In this document: positions 34,263-44,035 of the stretch, one piece after another | How the letters are laid out: each line of letters starts with the position of its first letter | How positions within the stretch are numbered: position 1 is the first letter of the stretch | NCBI GenBank assembly: GCA_964638865.1 | Contig: CAZXBG010000001.1 | Coordinates: forward strand, 1-64,000 | DNA length: 64,000 nt | DNA from: UBA7236 sp964638865 | Lineage (GTDB): Bacteria > Bacteroidota > Bacteroidia > Chitinophagales > BACL12 | Direction: 5' to 3' | Translations under genes and position numbers: made by a program | The notes under the pieces: model-generated | Seen by the model: only the letters and a program-made list of their open reading frames with translations | Databases searched by the model: none | What the model was told of the DNA's origin: nothing

Positions 34263-36368
34263 TTATCCTACTGATACTTTTCCTTTTGTTTTAGCAATTA
34301 CCTCTTCTGCTACAGATGTTGGAGCAGGAGCGAAATGCGAGAATTCAAGAATGGATGTTGCACGTCCTGAAGTAATCGTTCTCAGTTGTGTTACATATCC
34401 AAACATTTCACTCAATGGAACTTTTGCTTTGATAACGGTTGCATTGTTCTTATTGTCGAAACCTTCAATCATTCCTCTTCTTCTGTTCAAGTCACCAATT
34501 ACATCACCCATATGATCTTCCGGAGTAATTACTTCCAGTTTCATGATAGGTTCCAATAATTGTGGTCCTGCGTGTTTACCTGAATCGCGGAAAGCGATCT
34601 TGGCAGCCATTTCGAAAGAAAATGCATCGGAGTCAACTGCGTGGAACGAACCATCGAACAAACGTACTTTCATACTGTCAATCTGATATCCGGCCAATAC
34701 GCCTGTGTTCATTGCTTCTTTAAATCCTTTTTCTACGGAAGGAATATATTCACGTGGAATAGATCCTCCGAAAATGTCGTTCACGAATTGCAAACCAACA
34801 TGACCTTCATCTGCAGGTCCGATTTCAAATTGGATATCAGCGAATTTACCGCGACCACCAGTTTGTTTCTTGTACGTTTCTCTGTGTTTGATCGTTTTGG
34901 TGAAAGATTCTTTATAAGCTACCTCAGGAGCACCCTGATTTACTTCAATTTTGAATTCACGTTTCAAACGGTCAACTATAATCTCTAAGTGTAACTCACC
35001 CATTCCACGCACAACAGTTTGACCTGTTTCTTCGTCGAACATCACCTTAAATGTTGGATCCTCTTCCGCTAATTTGGAAAGAGCCATACCTAATTTATCC
35101 ACTTCCGCCTGCACTTTAGGTTCAATTGCCAATCCGATAACCGGATCAGGGAATTTTATGCTTTCTAATGCAATAGGATGGTCTTCGTCGCATAAAGTAT
35201 CCCCTGTTCTGATATCCTTAAAACCAACTGCTGCTCCAATATCACCTGCTTCAATGGTATCGAGTGGGTTTTGTTTATTGGCATGCATTTGAAGGATACG
35301 GGAAATACGTTCTTTTTTACCTGTGCGCACATTCAATACATAAGAACCGGCATCTAACTTACCGGCATAAACCCGGAAGAATGCCAAACGACCAACAAAT
35401 GGATCGGTCATAATCTTAAACGCAAGTGCTGTAAAAGGTTCTTTTACATCAGGTTTGCGGAATACTTCCTCTTCTGTATCAGGATTGATACCCTTAACAC
35501 CATCAATATCTAAAGGAGAAGGGAGGTAACGCACAACAGCGTCCAGCATAAACTGAACACCTTTATTTTTAAATGCAGAACCACAAAGCATAGGAATGAT
35601 AGCAATATCAATAGTTGCCTTGCGAATAGCAGTAATTAATTCAGCTTCTGTAATAGATTCCGGATTGTCGAAATATTTTTCCAGTAAAGCATCATCGTAT
35701 TCGGCAACTGCTTCAACAAGATGATTTCTGTATTCGATAACCAGGTCCTTCATATCTTCCGGAATTGGAACTTCCTTATAGGTCATACCCTGTGTATCAT
35801 CATCCCAAACAATTGCTTTGTTTGTAATAAGATCTACAATACCAATAAAAGTTTCTTCCGCACCAATAGGTAATACAAGAGGAACCGGATTAGCACCCAA
35901 CATTTCTTTCACTTGTTTTACAACCTCAAGAAAATCGGCACCAGCGCGGTCCATTTTATTAACAAAACCCATACGTGGAACGCGGTAACGGTTAGCCTGG
36001 CGCCAAACTGTTTCTGATTGTGGTTCAACACCACCAACAGCACAGAATAATGCTACCACACCATCCAATACGCGCAACGAACGTTCCACCTCAACAGTAA
36101 AGTCAACGTGGCCCGGTGTATCAATAATGTTTACTTTGTAATCTTCGTTTTTGTATTTCCAATGTGTTGTTGTTGCAGCGGAAGTAATCGTGATACCACG
36201 TTCTTTCTCCTGTTCCATCCAGTCCATTGTTGCAGCTCCATCGTGAACCTCACCAATTTTGTGGGTAACACCTGTATAAAACAAAATACGCTCTGTTGTT
36301 GTCGTTTTACCGGCATCAATATGGGCTGCTATCCCAATGTTACGAGTGTATTTTAAATCTCTTGCCAT
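34263..36368 (-). CDS. fusA: Elongation factor G
   Basis: A 701-residue translocation GTPase. G1 is AHIDAGKT (15-22), G3 is DTPGHVDFT, and G4 is NKMD in MGFVNKMDRAGADF. Domains II-V follow, including the RGMGELHLEIIVDRLKREF block and the C-terminal EPIMKLEVITPEDHMGDVI. Length and position (after rpsG, before rpsJ) fit the canonical translational EF-G rather than the ribosome-recycling paralogue. Confidence 0.99.
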   Translation of the reverse strand: MARDLKYTRNIGIAAHIDAGKTTTTERILFYTGVTHKIGEVHDGAATMDWMEQEKERGITITSAATTTHWKYKNEDYKVNIIDTPGHVDFTVEVERSLRVLDGVVALFCAVGGVEPQSETVWRQANRYRVPRMGFVNKMDRAGADFLEVVKQVKEMLGANPVPLVLPIGAEETFIGIVDLITNKAIVWDDDTQGMTYKEVPIPEDMKDLVIEYRNHLVEAVAEYDDALLEKYFDNPESITEAELITAIRKATIDIAIIPMLCGSAFKNKGVQFMLDAVVRYLPSPLDIDGVKGINPDTEEEVFRKPDVKEPFTALAFKIMTDPFVGRLAFFRVYAGKLDAGSYVLNVRTGKKERISRILQMHANKQNPLDTIEAGDIGAAVGFKDIRTGDTLCDEDHPIALESIKFPDPVIGLAIEPKVQAEVDKLGMALSKLAEEDPTFKVMFDEETGQTVVRGMGELHLEIIVDRLKREFKIEVNQGAPEVAYKESFTKTIKHRETYKKQTGGRGKFADIQFEIGPADEGHVGLQFVNDIFGGSIPREYIPSVEKGFKEAMNTGVLAGYQIDSMKVRLFDGSFHAVDSDAFSFEMAAKIAFRDSGKHAGPQLLEPIMKLEVITPEDHMGDVIGDLNRRRGMIEGFDNKNNATVIKAKVPLSEMFGYVTQLRTITSGRATSILEFSHFAPAPTSVAEEVIAKTKGKVSVG

Positions 36369-36386
36369 TTAATTATTCCTTTTCTA

Positions 36387-36854
36387 TTATGATTTAAAGT
36401 GAGCAAAAGCCTTGTTAGCTTCCGCCATTTTATGAACGTCTTCTTTCTTTTTCATTGTTGCGCCTTCTCCTTTAGCTGCTGCAACAATTTCTGCTGCTAA
36501 TTTTTCAGCCATTGATTTTCCACTGCGTCTGCGGCTGTATTGTATCAACCATTTCATAGAAAGGGATACTTTGCGATCAGGGCGAATTTCCGTTGGTATC
36601 TGGAAGTTAGCTCCACCAATACGGCGGCTTTTCACCTCAACTCCCGGAGTAACATTACTCAAAGCTTTTTTCCAAACTTCGTATCCGCTTTCACCGGTTT
36701 GTTTTTCAACAAGATCCAATGCATCGTAGAAAATACCGAAGGTGATACTTTTTTTGCCTTGCCACATCATCATATTTACAAACCTGGTAACCACCGCGTC
36801 GTTGAACTTCGGGTCTAAGGGTAAATATCTTTTTTTAGGTTTTAGCTTACGCAT
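36387..36854 (-). CDS. rpsG: 30S ribosomal protein S7
   Basis: A 155-residue primary assembly protein of the head. Landmarks: MRKLKPKKRYLPLDPKFNDA, the RRIGGANFQIPTEIRPDRKV loop and a late HKMAEANKAFAHFKS. It is 26 bases after rpsL. Confidence 0.99.
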   Translation of the reverse strand: MRKLKPKKRYLPLDPKFNDAVVTRFVNMMMWQGKKSITFGIFYDALDLVEKQTGESGYEVWKKALSNVTPGVEVKSRRIGGANFQIPTEIRPDRKVSLSMKWLIQYSRRRSGKSMAEKLAAEIVAAAKGEGATMKKKEDVHKMAEANKAFAHFKS

Positions 36855-36880
36855 TTATATTAGTTTCAATTTTTAATCAA

Positions 36881-37285
36881 TTATTTCTTTTTAGCTACTG
36901 CTGCAACTGCTCCTGCCTTCGGACGTTTAGTTCCGTATTTAGAGCGGCTTTTTCTGCGGTTGTTCACACCGGCAGTATCCAATGCACCGCGAACAATATG
37001 GTAACGAACACCGGGAAGGTCTTTCACCCTGCCACCGCGTATCAACACGATAGAGTGTTCCTGCAGGTTATGTCCTTCACCCGGAATGTAGGCAATAATC
37101 TCTGTTTGATTGGTTAAGCGAACTTTGGCAACTTTTCGAAGTGCGGAGTTTGGTTTCTTAGGGGTAGTAGTATATACCCTTGTGCAAACACCACGCTTTT
37201 GAGGGCATGAGTCAAGTGCACGGCTCTTACTGGGACTTTTTATAATTTCCCTTCCTTTGCGAACTAACTGTTGTATTGTAGGCAT
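36881..37285 (-). CDS. rpsL: 30S ribosomal protein S12
   Basis: A 134-residue decoding-centre protein and first gene of the operon. The conserved loop TTPKKPNSALRKVAKVRL starts at residue 40; its lysines are the positions where streptomycin resistance mutations arise in other bacteria, and they are wild type here. The second loop is KDLPGVRYHIVRGALD. A basic tail ends the protein. Two tandem promoters lie upstream. Confidence 0.99.
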   Translation of the reverse strand: MPTIQQLVRKGREIIKSPSKSRALDSCPQKRGVCTRVYTTTPKKPNSALRKVAKVRLTNQTEIIAYIPGEGHNLQEHSIVLIRGGRVKDLPGVRYHIVRGALDTAGVNNRRKSRSKYGTKRPKAGAVAAVAKKK

Positions 37286-37323
37286 TCTAGCTTTTTACCT
37301 TTGATTTTAAAATTTTCGGGCTG

Positions 37324-37355
37324 CAAAAATAGGAAGAAGGAGCGATATTCACAAA
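37324..37355 (-). promoter_or_regulatory. Proximal promoter of the rpsL-rplQ operon
   Basis: Read on the minus strand: TTTG (37352-37355), a 20-base spacer and TATTTTTG (37324-37331), then CAGCCCG. This is an exact match to the Bacteroidota consensus TTTG-N19/21-TAnnTTTG. Initiation would fall about 30-35 bases before the rpsL start. Confidence 0.8.
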
Positions 37356-37374
37356 GGTATGTGCACAATTCCCG

Positions 37375-37480
37375 AAAGAAAGTGCAGGTAAGCCATTGCG
37401 AACTTTATCGGGGTTCACGCCCTTAATTCTACCTGCGGCCGTTTTTTAATAACGGTTCCGTTTTTTGATTAAACGGGCTG
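37375..37480 (-). ncRNA. Possible structured leader RNA of the ribosomal operon
   Basis: Bases transcribed only from the distal promoter. On the minus strand an outer stem GCAGGTA/TACCTGC encloses a second hairpin in GCGTGAAC...GTTCGC, with a small hairpin AACGGAACCGTT nearer the promoter. No T tract follows, so it is not an obvious terminator. I do not recognise a known family; a binding site for an autoregulatory ribosomal protein is only one possibility. Confidence 0.4.
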
Positions 37481-37511
37481 CAAAGGTAAATATTCTGTTT
37501 CTGATATGCAA
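37481..37511 (-). promoter_or_regulatory. Distal promoter of the rpsL-rplQ operon
   Basis: Read on the minus strand: TTG (37509-37511), a 20-base spacer and TACCTTTG (37481-37488), followed by CAGCCCG. The -7 box and the seven bases after it match the proximal promoter. Bases 37512-37627 further upstream hold nothing recognisable. Confidence 0.75.
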
Positions 37512-37627
37512 GGTACGGGTGAAAATAAATTGGAAATTGAGCTGTAGAGGGTGTTTTATCAGGAAATAAGATGCAATTGGAGGGCAAACGCAGAAAACTG
37601 TATTCGAAGAGGTGATGGCATTTAGGC

Positions 37628-39013
37628 TTGAATTGCTTTCAGAAGCTGGCCTATTCATTTATGCTGATGTATGGAGCTTATTTTGATGATTTTTCTGAAG
37701 AGGAAGATGAAAATGCTGCATTTATAGCTTTATGGGATAAGGATATGAACAATTTATGGTCAACCTACTTAGGTGATGATGCCTGGAGTAGAGCCGCCGG
37801 TGCAAATGTTTTTGAGTATGGAGCCCGAAGAGAATTATATGTTGTCGGTTCTGTGGGATACAATGACGCTACCCATACCTTTAGACCAATATGTAATGAC
37901 GATTTACCTGATGCATATTTTGAGCCAGAGAGTAATACAAGTTGTTATTCACAATATGATGGTTATATTACTGCATTTGATTTAAGTATCTTCGAACCAA
38001 TATTAGTTGGTGTAACAGAACCAAATTCACAAAATAATATAATGATGTTTCCTAATCCATCATTTGGGCAATTAAACATTGTAAGTGATGGAGAGCTAGA
38101 TAATATTATAGTTTACGATATGCTCGGACATTCAGTATTAAATATTTTTGATATCAATCAGAATTTTTTACAACTTGAGGTAAGCTTTCTTTCCCCCGGC
38201 TGCTATGCGATTTCCCCTTCACTTCCGCCATTTGAAATTGATTTTTTAACAAATGAAATAGGGTTTGTTTGCGGAAGACTGGAGGCTGCAGAAGGTACAA
38301 CTGTATTCAAAACAATTGACGGCGGATATAATTGGTATACCAATGAAAATATGTATGGGCCGGTAATTGAAATGACTTTCCCTTCCATAAACATAGGTTA
38401 TGGAATAGGAGATGAAAGCAGAATTTGGAAAACTATAGATTCAGGGGAAAGTTGGAATATGCTTACATTTGATTTTGATGGTTATGATATTGTTGACGGT
38501 AATCTTATTTTGAGGAACGTGTATTTTTTTAATGATACAATTGGATATTTGGAGGTTGGTTTTATATATCCGGATTTTACAGAAGGAATATTTATTTATA
38601 GGACAAATGACGGTGGAAACATCTGGTATAAAACCGAGATTAATCATGACGAATTTGATGGCATAAATTCCATATGGTGTACGTCAGCAGATACGCGCTA
38701 TGCTGTGGGTTGTTTGGAAGTTTATAAAACCACTAATGGTGGCGGAATTGATTCACCAACTTCCATAAAGACTATAGACAAACAGAATGGCTATGTTATG
38801 TTTCCTAATCCATCAAACAATTCAATTACTATTAATTTTGAATTACCACAACAAATGATACAAATTAATACATTCAATTATCTCGGAGAAGAAATTGATC
38901 TGTATTTTGACCTTTCCAACAAAGCAGATATTAGCACCTTGCCGAATGGAATATACTTAACTGAAATAATTACAGCAATTGGTAAAATTTCATGTAGGTG
39001 GGTAAAAGTATAA
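37628..39013 (+). pseudogene. Chimeric remnant of two T9SS cargo genes
   Basis: One open frame of 461 codons made of two unrelated pieces. Residues 1 to about 135 look like the end of a beta-propeller (SBBP-like) secreted protein (FIALWDKDMNNLWSTYLGDD, DGYITAFDLS). They are followed by a T9SS type A sorting domain (NNIMMFPNPSFGQLNIVSDG ... FLSPGCYAIS) that lacks its last residues. From about residue 197 the chain continues as BNR/Ycf48-like sequence (TVFKTIDGGYNWYT, IWKTIDSGESWNML, YRTNDGGNIWYK) with its own sorting domain (GYVMFPNPSNNSITINF to the end). There is no signal peptide, and the only early start is TTG. A deletion joining two neighbouring genes is the likely origin. Confidence 0.7.
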
Positions 39014-39144
39014 ACTCTCTGAAAATTGTAATATTGAATCCCTTTAGGAGAATATTCCGTTTGTATAACCATTAAAATGAAAAATTATTTGTGAAAGATA
39101 TATTTTCGCTTGGTTCGGGGGCTATATTTTTTAAACTAGGAAAA
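39014..39144. other. Intergenic spacer, left part of a 520-base gap
   Basis: AT-rich sequence after the chimeric remnant; no hairpin terminator or gene seen. The gap continues at 39145-39533 with a possible gene remnant and then featureless AT-rich sequence. Confidence 0.5.
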
Positions 39145-39321
39145 TTATTCAGCTAAGATAACGAAGTCATATTGATAAACTTTTCCAAGTACCTTGCATT
39201 TATCATGATGGCCATCAGCATCACCGGTTTCCAATGGTTGTAATAATGCTGTATTCATTGCCATTATGTTACCATTGTAGAGACTATTTCCAACTCCATT
39301 AAAATGTGCTGTATGTTTCAA
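39145..39321 (-). pseudogene. Possible gene remnant, unknown function
   Basis: A 58-codon minus-strand frame with a TTG start; an in-frame TAA lies two codons upstream. Its composition looks like real protein rather than AT-rich noise: HTAHFNGVGNSLYNGNIMAM, then LQPLETGDADGHHDKCKVLG, ending KVYQYDFVILAE. I do not recognise a family. It could be the tail of a lost gene or a small intact one. The other frames are closed here. Confidence 0.35.
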
Positions 39322-39533
39322 AGCATGTTAATAAAAATAAAATATTAAGGTAACTACATTTTTATTGTATTAACCCAATATTGTATTATTAAATTTTTTT
39401 GTGTGTAAAATGTGTACTTAATAGCACACTCCGTTATCAAATCCTTAAATGTATTTCATTTAATAATTGCATAACAATGGCGCTGGAATTTTGCATCAAT
39501 TATTTCACAAATTAATCAATTAAAACCATTTTT
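39322..39533. other. Intergenic spacer upstream of the PhoX-like gene
   Basis: AT-rich leader region. A TTG at 39467-39469 and GAATTTTG at 39486-39493 resemble promoter boxes, but the 16-base spacing is too short for a confident call. Confidence 0.4.
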
Positions 39534-42500
39534 ATGATCAAAAAAAATCACTTTTTTTTATTGTTGTTTGGGTTTGCGATGTTATTTCAAAAAACATACG
39601 CACAAACAGCATTTACGCCCGGCAACATCGTTGTTTATCGGGTAGGGAGTGGAGTAGGCTCTTTGGTAAATACAGGAAATGCTGTGTTTATGGATGAGTA
39701 TACTACTGCAGGCGTTCTTGTTCAATCTGTTGCATTACCTACTGCTGTTAGTGGTGCTGATAAAAGGCTTATTGCCAGTGGAACTGCAACCTCAGAAGGC
39801 GGTTTAGCGAGATCGGCAGACGGTAGTTGTTTATTACTTACCGGATACGATGCAACACCTGGTGGTGCAACTTCATTAAGCGGAACTACTGCAGCATCGG
39901 TAAATCGTGTTGTTGGTATTGTATATGCAAATGGAACGGTTGATACCAAAACTGCACTAACAGATTTTGCTTCAGCAAATAACCCAAGATCAGCAATTTC
40001 TTCCAATGGTACCGATATTTGGGTAACAGGTGGCGCCGGTGGTGTTCGTTATACTACCGCAGCAAGTACTACCTCCAGCGATCTTTCCAGTGCAACACTT
40101 GCGAATTTGCGTGTTGTTCAAATTTTCGACAATCAATTGTATTTCTCCACAGCAAGTGGAACTACCTATAGAATAGGTACGGTTGGAACAGGTTTACCTA
40201 CAAGCGGATTACAAACGCTTACACATTTAACCGGAATCCCAAATACAACCGGTTCGCCTTATGGCTATTTTATGGCTGACCTTGATGGTGTTCCCGGTGT
40301 TGATGTTATTTACGTTGCGGATGATGGCGCAAATGCTTTAAGAAAATATTCGTTAGTAGCAGGTACCTGGACATTAAACGGAACTATTGGTGTTGATGCG
40401 GATGATTACAGAGGAGTAACAGGAACTGTTAACGGCTCTACTGTAACACTTTATTGCACAAGAAAAGGTGGCTCAGGCATTTCCGGTGGTGGAGAGATTG
40501 TTACTTTAACCGATGCATCCGGATACAACGGTGCATTTTCAGGATCTCCTGTTTTATTATTTACCGCAGCTACAAATACTGCAATAAGAGGTATCGCTTT
40601 AGCTCCGGAAGCTATTTGCACACCATCTAACTGGTATGCTGATGCAGACGGAGATAACTTTGGTGATGTTTCTGTTTCTGTTTCAGCATGTATAGCTCCT
40701 TTAGGATATGTTGCTGATGCTACTGATTGTAATGATGCGGATTCACTAGTAAATCCTTCTGCAGCTGAAATATGTAATAGTGTTGATGATAATTGCGATG
40801 GCATAGTTGATGAAGATTTTGTTAACCCTATAATTAGTTTTGCTTCAAGCGTATTGGCTGCAGGTTTAACCGGGCCGAGCAGTTCACAAAATCCATATCT
40901 TACTCCACTTAAACCGGGAGTTCAATTTACTTCTGTTTTAACCGCTAACGATAATATTGGTGGATATACAGCTGTAGGTCTTATGGATGGACTTGGTGCT
41001 TATGATAATGGCGATGGTACTTTTACCATTTTAGTGAATCATGAAATTGGAAGTACACTTGGTGTGGTTCGCGATCATGGTTTTATTGGAACTTTTGTTT
41101 CAAAATGGATTGTAAATATTGCTGATCTTTCAGTAGTTAGCGGAAGCGACCTTATGCAAAATGCATTTGTTTGGAATACTACCACTAATTCTTACGACCC
41201 TGCATCTGCGGCATTCAGTCGTTTTTGTTCTGCGGATCTTCCTGTTGAAAGTGCATTTTATAATGCAGTGAGCGGAAACGGTACACAAGAACGTATTTTT
41301 ATGAATGGTGAAGAATCAGGTAATGAAGGACGCCAGTTTGCACATATTGTAACAGGACCAAATGCAGGTAACTCTTACGAATTGCCGCATCTTGGAAAAG
41401 CCGGTTGGGAAAATTCTGTTGCCAATCCAACAATGCAGGATAAAACTATTGTTGCCGAACTTGATGACAATACAACAAATGGTCAGGTATATTTTTATAT
41501 CGGAACAAAAACAAACAGTGGAATTGAAATTGACAAAGCCGGACTTACAAACGGAAATATTTTTGGTGTGATAGTAAGCGGTCTTGGAACAGAATCTTCT
41601 TTGAGCGTTCCTGCTCCCGGAACTGCATTTTCGCTTACAAATTTAGGTTCCGTTCAAAATTTAACCGGAGCAACCTTAAATACCAATTCAATAACAGCCG
41701 GTGTTACTAATTTTCTTCGTCCGGAAGATGGCGTTTGGGATTTAAATGATGCTTCCATATTTTATTTTGTAACTACCAATTCATTTACAGCTCCGAGCCG
41801 TTTATGGAAATTAGATTTTACAGATATTACAAATCCTGAATTAGGTGGAACAATTACTGCCTTATTAGAAGGTACAGAAGGTCAGAAAATGTTTGATAAT
41901 ATCACTATTGATAATTACGGTAATCTTATTATTCAGGAAGATCCGGGTAATCAAAAATATCTTGCCCGTATTTGGGAATATAATATAGCAACTGATGCAT
42001 TAATTGAAATTGCGAAACACGACGATTCAAGATTTATAGTTGGTGGCGCAAATTATCTTACACAAGATGAAGAATCATCCGGAATAATTGATGTTTCCAG
42101 TATTCTTGGGCCAGGAATGTTCTTAATTGACGATCAGGCACATTATGCTATTACAGGAGAAGTTGTTGAAGGTGGTCAATTATTAGTAATGTATAATCCT
42201 GATTCTGAAACCGGAATATATACAGCTACTGATACTGTTAATTTAAATACCAATACTGCATGCTCCGCAACAGGTGCAAGCCTTGGTACTCCAATTACTT
42301 CTGATAATTGTATGGTAGCAAGTGTTACAAATGATGCTCCTGCTGCGTTCCCTTTAGGAACAACTACAGTAACCTGGACAGTTACCGATGCTTATGGAAA
42401 TATGACAACAGGAACACAAATTGTTATTGTAACTGATGCTGTATTACCTACTATTACTGCACCGGCTGCTATTTCTATTGCTGCAGATATTACATGTAGC

Positions 42501-43841
42501 GCAACAGGTGTTGTTTTAGGAACTCCAATTACAGCAGACAATTGTGGAGTTGCGAGTGTTACCAATAACGCTCCTGCTATTTTTCCTTTAGGTGCTACTA
42601 CAGTAACCTGGACAGTTACAGATATAAATGGTAATGTAATTACTGCAACACAAATTGTAACTGTTACCGGAACACAATCTACTTATTATGCAGATGTTGA
42701 TGGCGATACTTATGGTGATCTTGCTTCTACTACACTTGCATGTTTAACACCAGCAGGATATGTATTAAATAGCACAGATTGTAACGATGGAAATTCAACA
42801 ATTAATCCGGGTGCTACTGAAATTTGCAACGGAATTGATGATAATTGTGATGGTACTATTGATGAAGGTGTTGAAACTACATTCTATGCTGACGCTGATG
42901 GCGACAGTTATGGCGATGCGGCTTCTACCACTTTAGCATGTTCAGTTCCTGTAGGATATGTTACAGACAATACAGATTGTAACGATACTAACACTGCGGT
43001 TAATCCGGGTGCTACTGAAATTTGCAACGGAATAGATGATAATTGTGATGGCAATACCGATGATAATGTAATTGAAGCTGCAATTACGCCTGCCGGACCT
43101 ACAAGTTTCTGTAAGGGAGGTAATGTTACTTTGAATGCAAATTCAGGTGTAGGATATACTTATCAGTGGAAAAGAAATGGCAATATCATTGCTGCTGCTA
43201 CAAATGCTTTTTATGCTACGAACAAAGCCGGCAGTTATACTGTATCAGTTACAATTCCGGGTGGATGTTCCGATGAATCAGCAATTACAAATATTACTGT
43301 TTTATCTACACCAAATCCAATTGTTACCAATCTTATCGGTACTACTAATTTATGTGGATTAACATCTATTAAATTAAAAGTAAATGGCGGGGCTGGTCTT
43401 TCCTATCAATGGCATAGAAATGGAACACCTATTATAGGTGCAACCAATATAACCTATTTCGTTACTACTGTGGGTAATTATTTTGTAGTGGTTACAAATA
43501 CTGCAACAGGTTGCAGTAAAAATTCTGCGCATACTATAATTACTAATTCTTGCAAAGAAACAGATGTAGTGTCAAATAAAGAAGGGATGCAAATTTATCC
43601 TAACCCTACCTCTTCAACATTTAATGTTGACCTTACAATAACAAATGCAACAGAAAATACAGCAACAATTATAGTTTACAATATGATTGGTGAAGTAGTA
43701 TATCAAAATACTGCATCTGTAATTGATAATAACATGCAAGCTCAGGTTTCACTTGACAATGTTGTTTCAGGCGGAATGTATATAGTTAAAGTAATTGCAG
43801 GTAATAAAACATTTGAAAAGAATGTTGTAATTACAAAGTAA
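39534..43841 (+). CDS. Large secreted PhoX-like, MopE-motif, T9SS-sorted protein
   Basis: A 1435-residue exported mosaic protein. The signal peptide ends at KTYAQ. Residues 25-360 may be a beta-propeller (VIYVADDGANALRKYS). A MopE-type metal-binding motif follows at about 365-425 (NWYADADGDNFGD ... EICNSVDDNCDGIVDED). Residues ~430-895 resemble the PhoX/DUF839 calcium-dependent phosphatase family (FTILVNHEIGSTLGVVRDHG, FMNGEESGNEGRQFAH). Two HYR-like modules with nearly the same sequence follow (FPLGTTTVTWTVTD, FPLGATTVTWTVTD), then two more MopE motifs (~1050-1180) and two Ig-like modules. A type A sorting domain (MQIYPNPTSSTFNVDL) ends it. Phosphatase activity is inferred from distant similarity. 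It is monocistronic with a strong terminator. Confidence 0.8.
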   Translation: MIKKNHFFLLLFGFAMLFQKTYAQTAFTPGNIVVYRVGSGVGSLVNTGNAVFMDEYTTAGVLVQSVALPTAVSGADKRLIASGTATSEGGLARSADGSCLLLTGYDATPGGATSLSGTTAASVNRVVGIVYANGTVDTKTALTDFASANNPRSAISSNGTDIWVTGGAGGVRYTTAASTTSSDLSSATLANLRVVQIFDNQLYFSTASGTTYRIGTVGTGLPTSGLQTLTHLTGIPNTTGSPYGYFMADLDGVPGVDVIYVADDGANALRKYSLVAGTWTLNGTIGVDADDYRGVTGTVNGSTVTLYCTRKGGSGISGGGEIVTLTDASGYNGAFSGSPVLLFTAATNTAIRGIALAPEAICTPSNWYADADGDNFGDVSVSVSACIAPLGYVADATDCNDADSLVNPSAAEICNSVDDNCDGIVDEDFVNPIISFASSVLAAGLTGPSSSQNPYLTPLKPGVQFTSVLTANDNIGGYTAVGLMDGLGAYDNGDGTFTILVNHEIGSTLGVVRDHGFIGTFVSKWIVNIADLSVVSGSDLMQNAFVWNTTTNSYDPASAAFSRFCSADLPVESAFYNAVSGNGTQERIFMNGEESGNEGRQFAHIVTGPNAGNSYELPHLGKAGWENSVANPTMQDKTIVAELDDNTTNGQVYFYIGTKTNSGIEIDKAGLTNGNIFGVIVSGLGTESSLSVPAPGTAFSLTNLGSVQNLTGATLNTNSITAGVTNFLRPEDGVWDLNDASIFYFVTTNSFTAPSRLWKLDFTDITNPELGGTITALLEGTEGQKMFDNITIDNYGNLIIQEDPGNQKYLARIWEYNIATDALIEIAKHDDSRFIVGGANYLTQDEESSGIIDVSSILGPGMFLIDDQAHYAITGEVVEGGQLLVMYNPDSETGIYTATDTVNLNTNTACSATGASLGTPITSDNCMVASVTNDAPAAFPLGTTTVTWTVTDAYGNMTTGTQIVIVTDAVLPTITAPAAISIAADITCSATGVVLGTPITADNCGVASVTNNAPAIFPLGATTVTWTVTDINGNVITATQIVTVTGTQSTYYADVDGDTYGDLASTTLACLTPAGYVLNSTDCNDGNSTINPGATEICNGIDDNCDGTIDEGVETTFYADADGDSYGDAASTTLACSVPVGYVTDNTDCNDTNTAVNPGATEICNGIDDNCDGNTDDNVIEAAITPAGPTSFCKGGNVTLNANSGVGYTYQWKRNGNIIAAATNAFYATNKAGSYTVSVTIPGGCSDESAITNITVLSTPNPIVTNLIGTTNLCGLTSIKLKVNGGAGLSYQWHRNGTPIIGATNITYFVTTVGNYFVVVTNTATGCSKNSAHTIITNSCKETDVVSNKEGMQIYPNPTSSTFNVDLTITNATENTATIIVYNMIGEVVYQNTASVIDNNMQAQVSLDNVVSGGMYIVKVIAGNKTFEKNVVITK

Positions 43842-43867
43842 TTTGATTTAGAAATACATGTTAGTGT

Positions 43868-43899
43868 AACCCGCAGGTATTAAACCCTGCGGGTTTTTT
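43868..43899 (+). terminator. Rho-independent terminator
   Basis: Stem AACCCGCAGG/CCTGCGGGTT with a TATTAAA-type loop and a run of six T. It lies about 27 bases after the stop of the PhoX-like gene. Confidence 0.92.
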
Positions 43900-44035
43900 G
43901 TTTTAGCTATTTGAATAAGATAAACTGAAAACGCTATTTCGTAAAAGCATTACCGAATTCCAAAAAAAAATAATGATCATGTAAGGAACTGTGAAACAGC
44001 AAATTAAAAATTAAATAAGTGCAATGCAATATGCA

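Noticed and set aside
20691..36356. Many antisense open frames of 60-190 codons inside the ribosomal genes
   Set aside because: They are shadows of highly conserved genes; none carries a recognisable domain.
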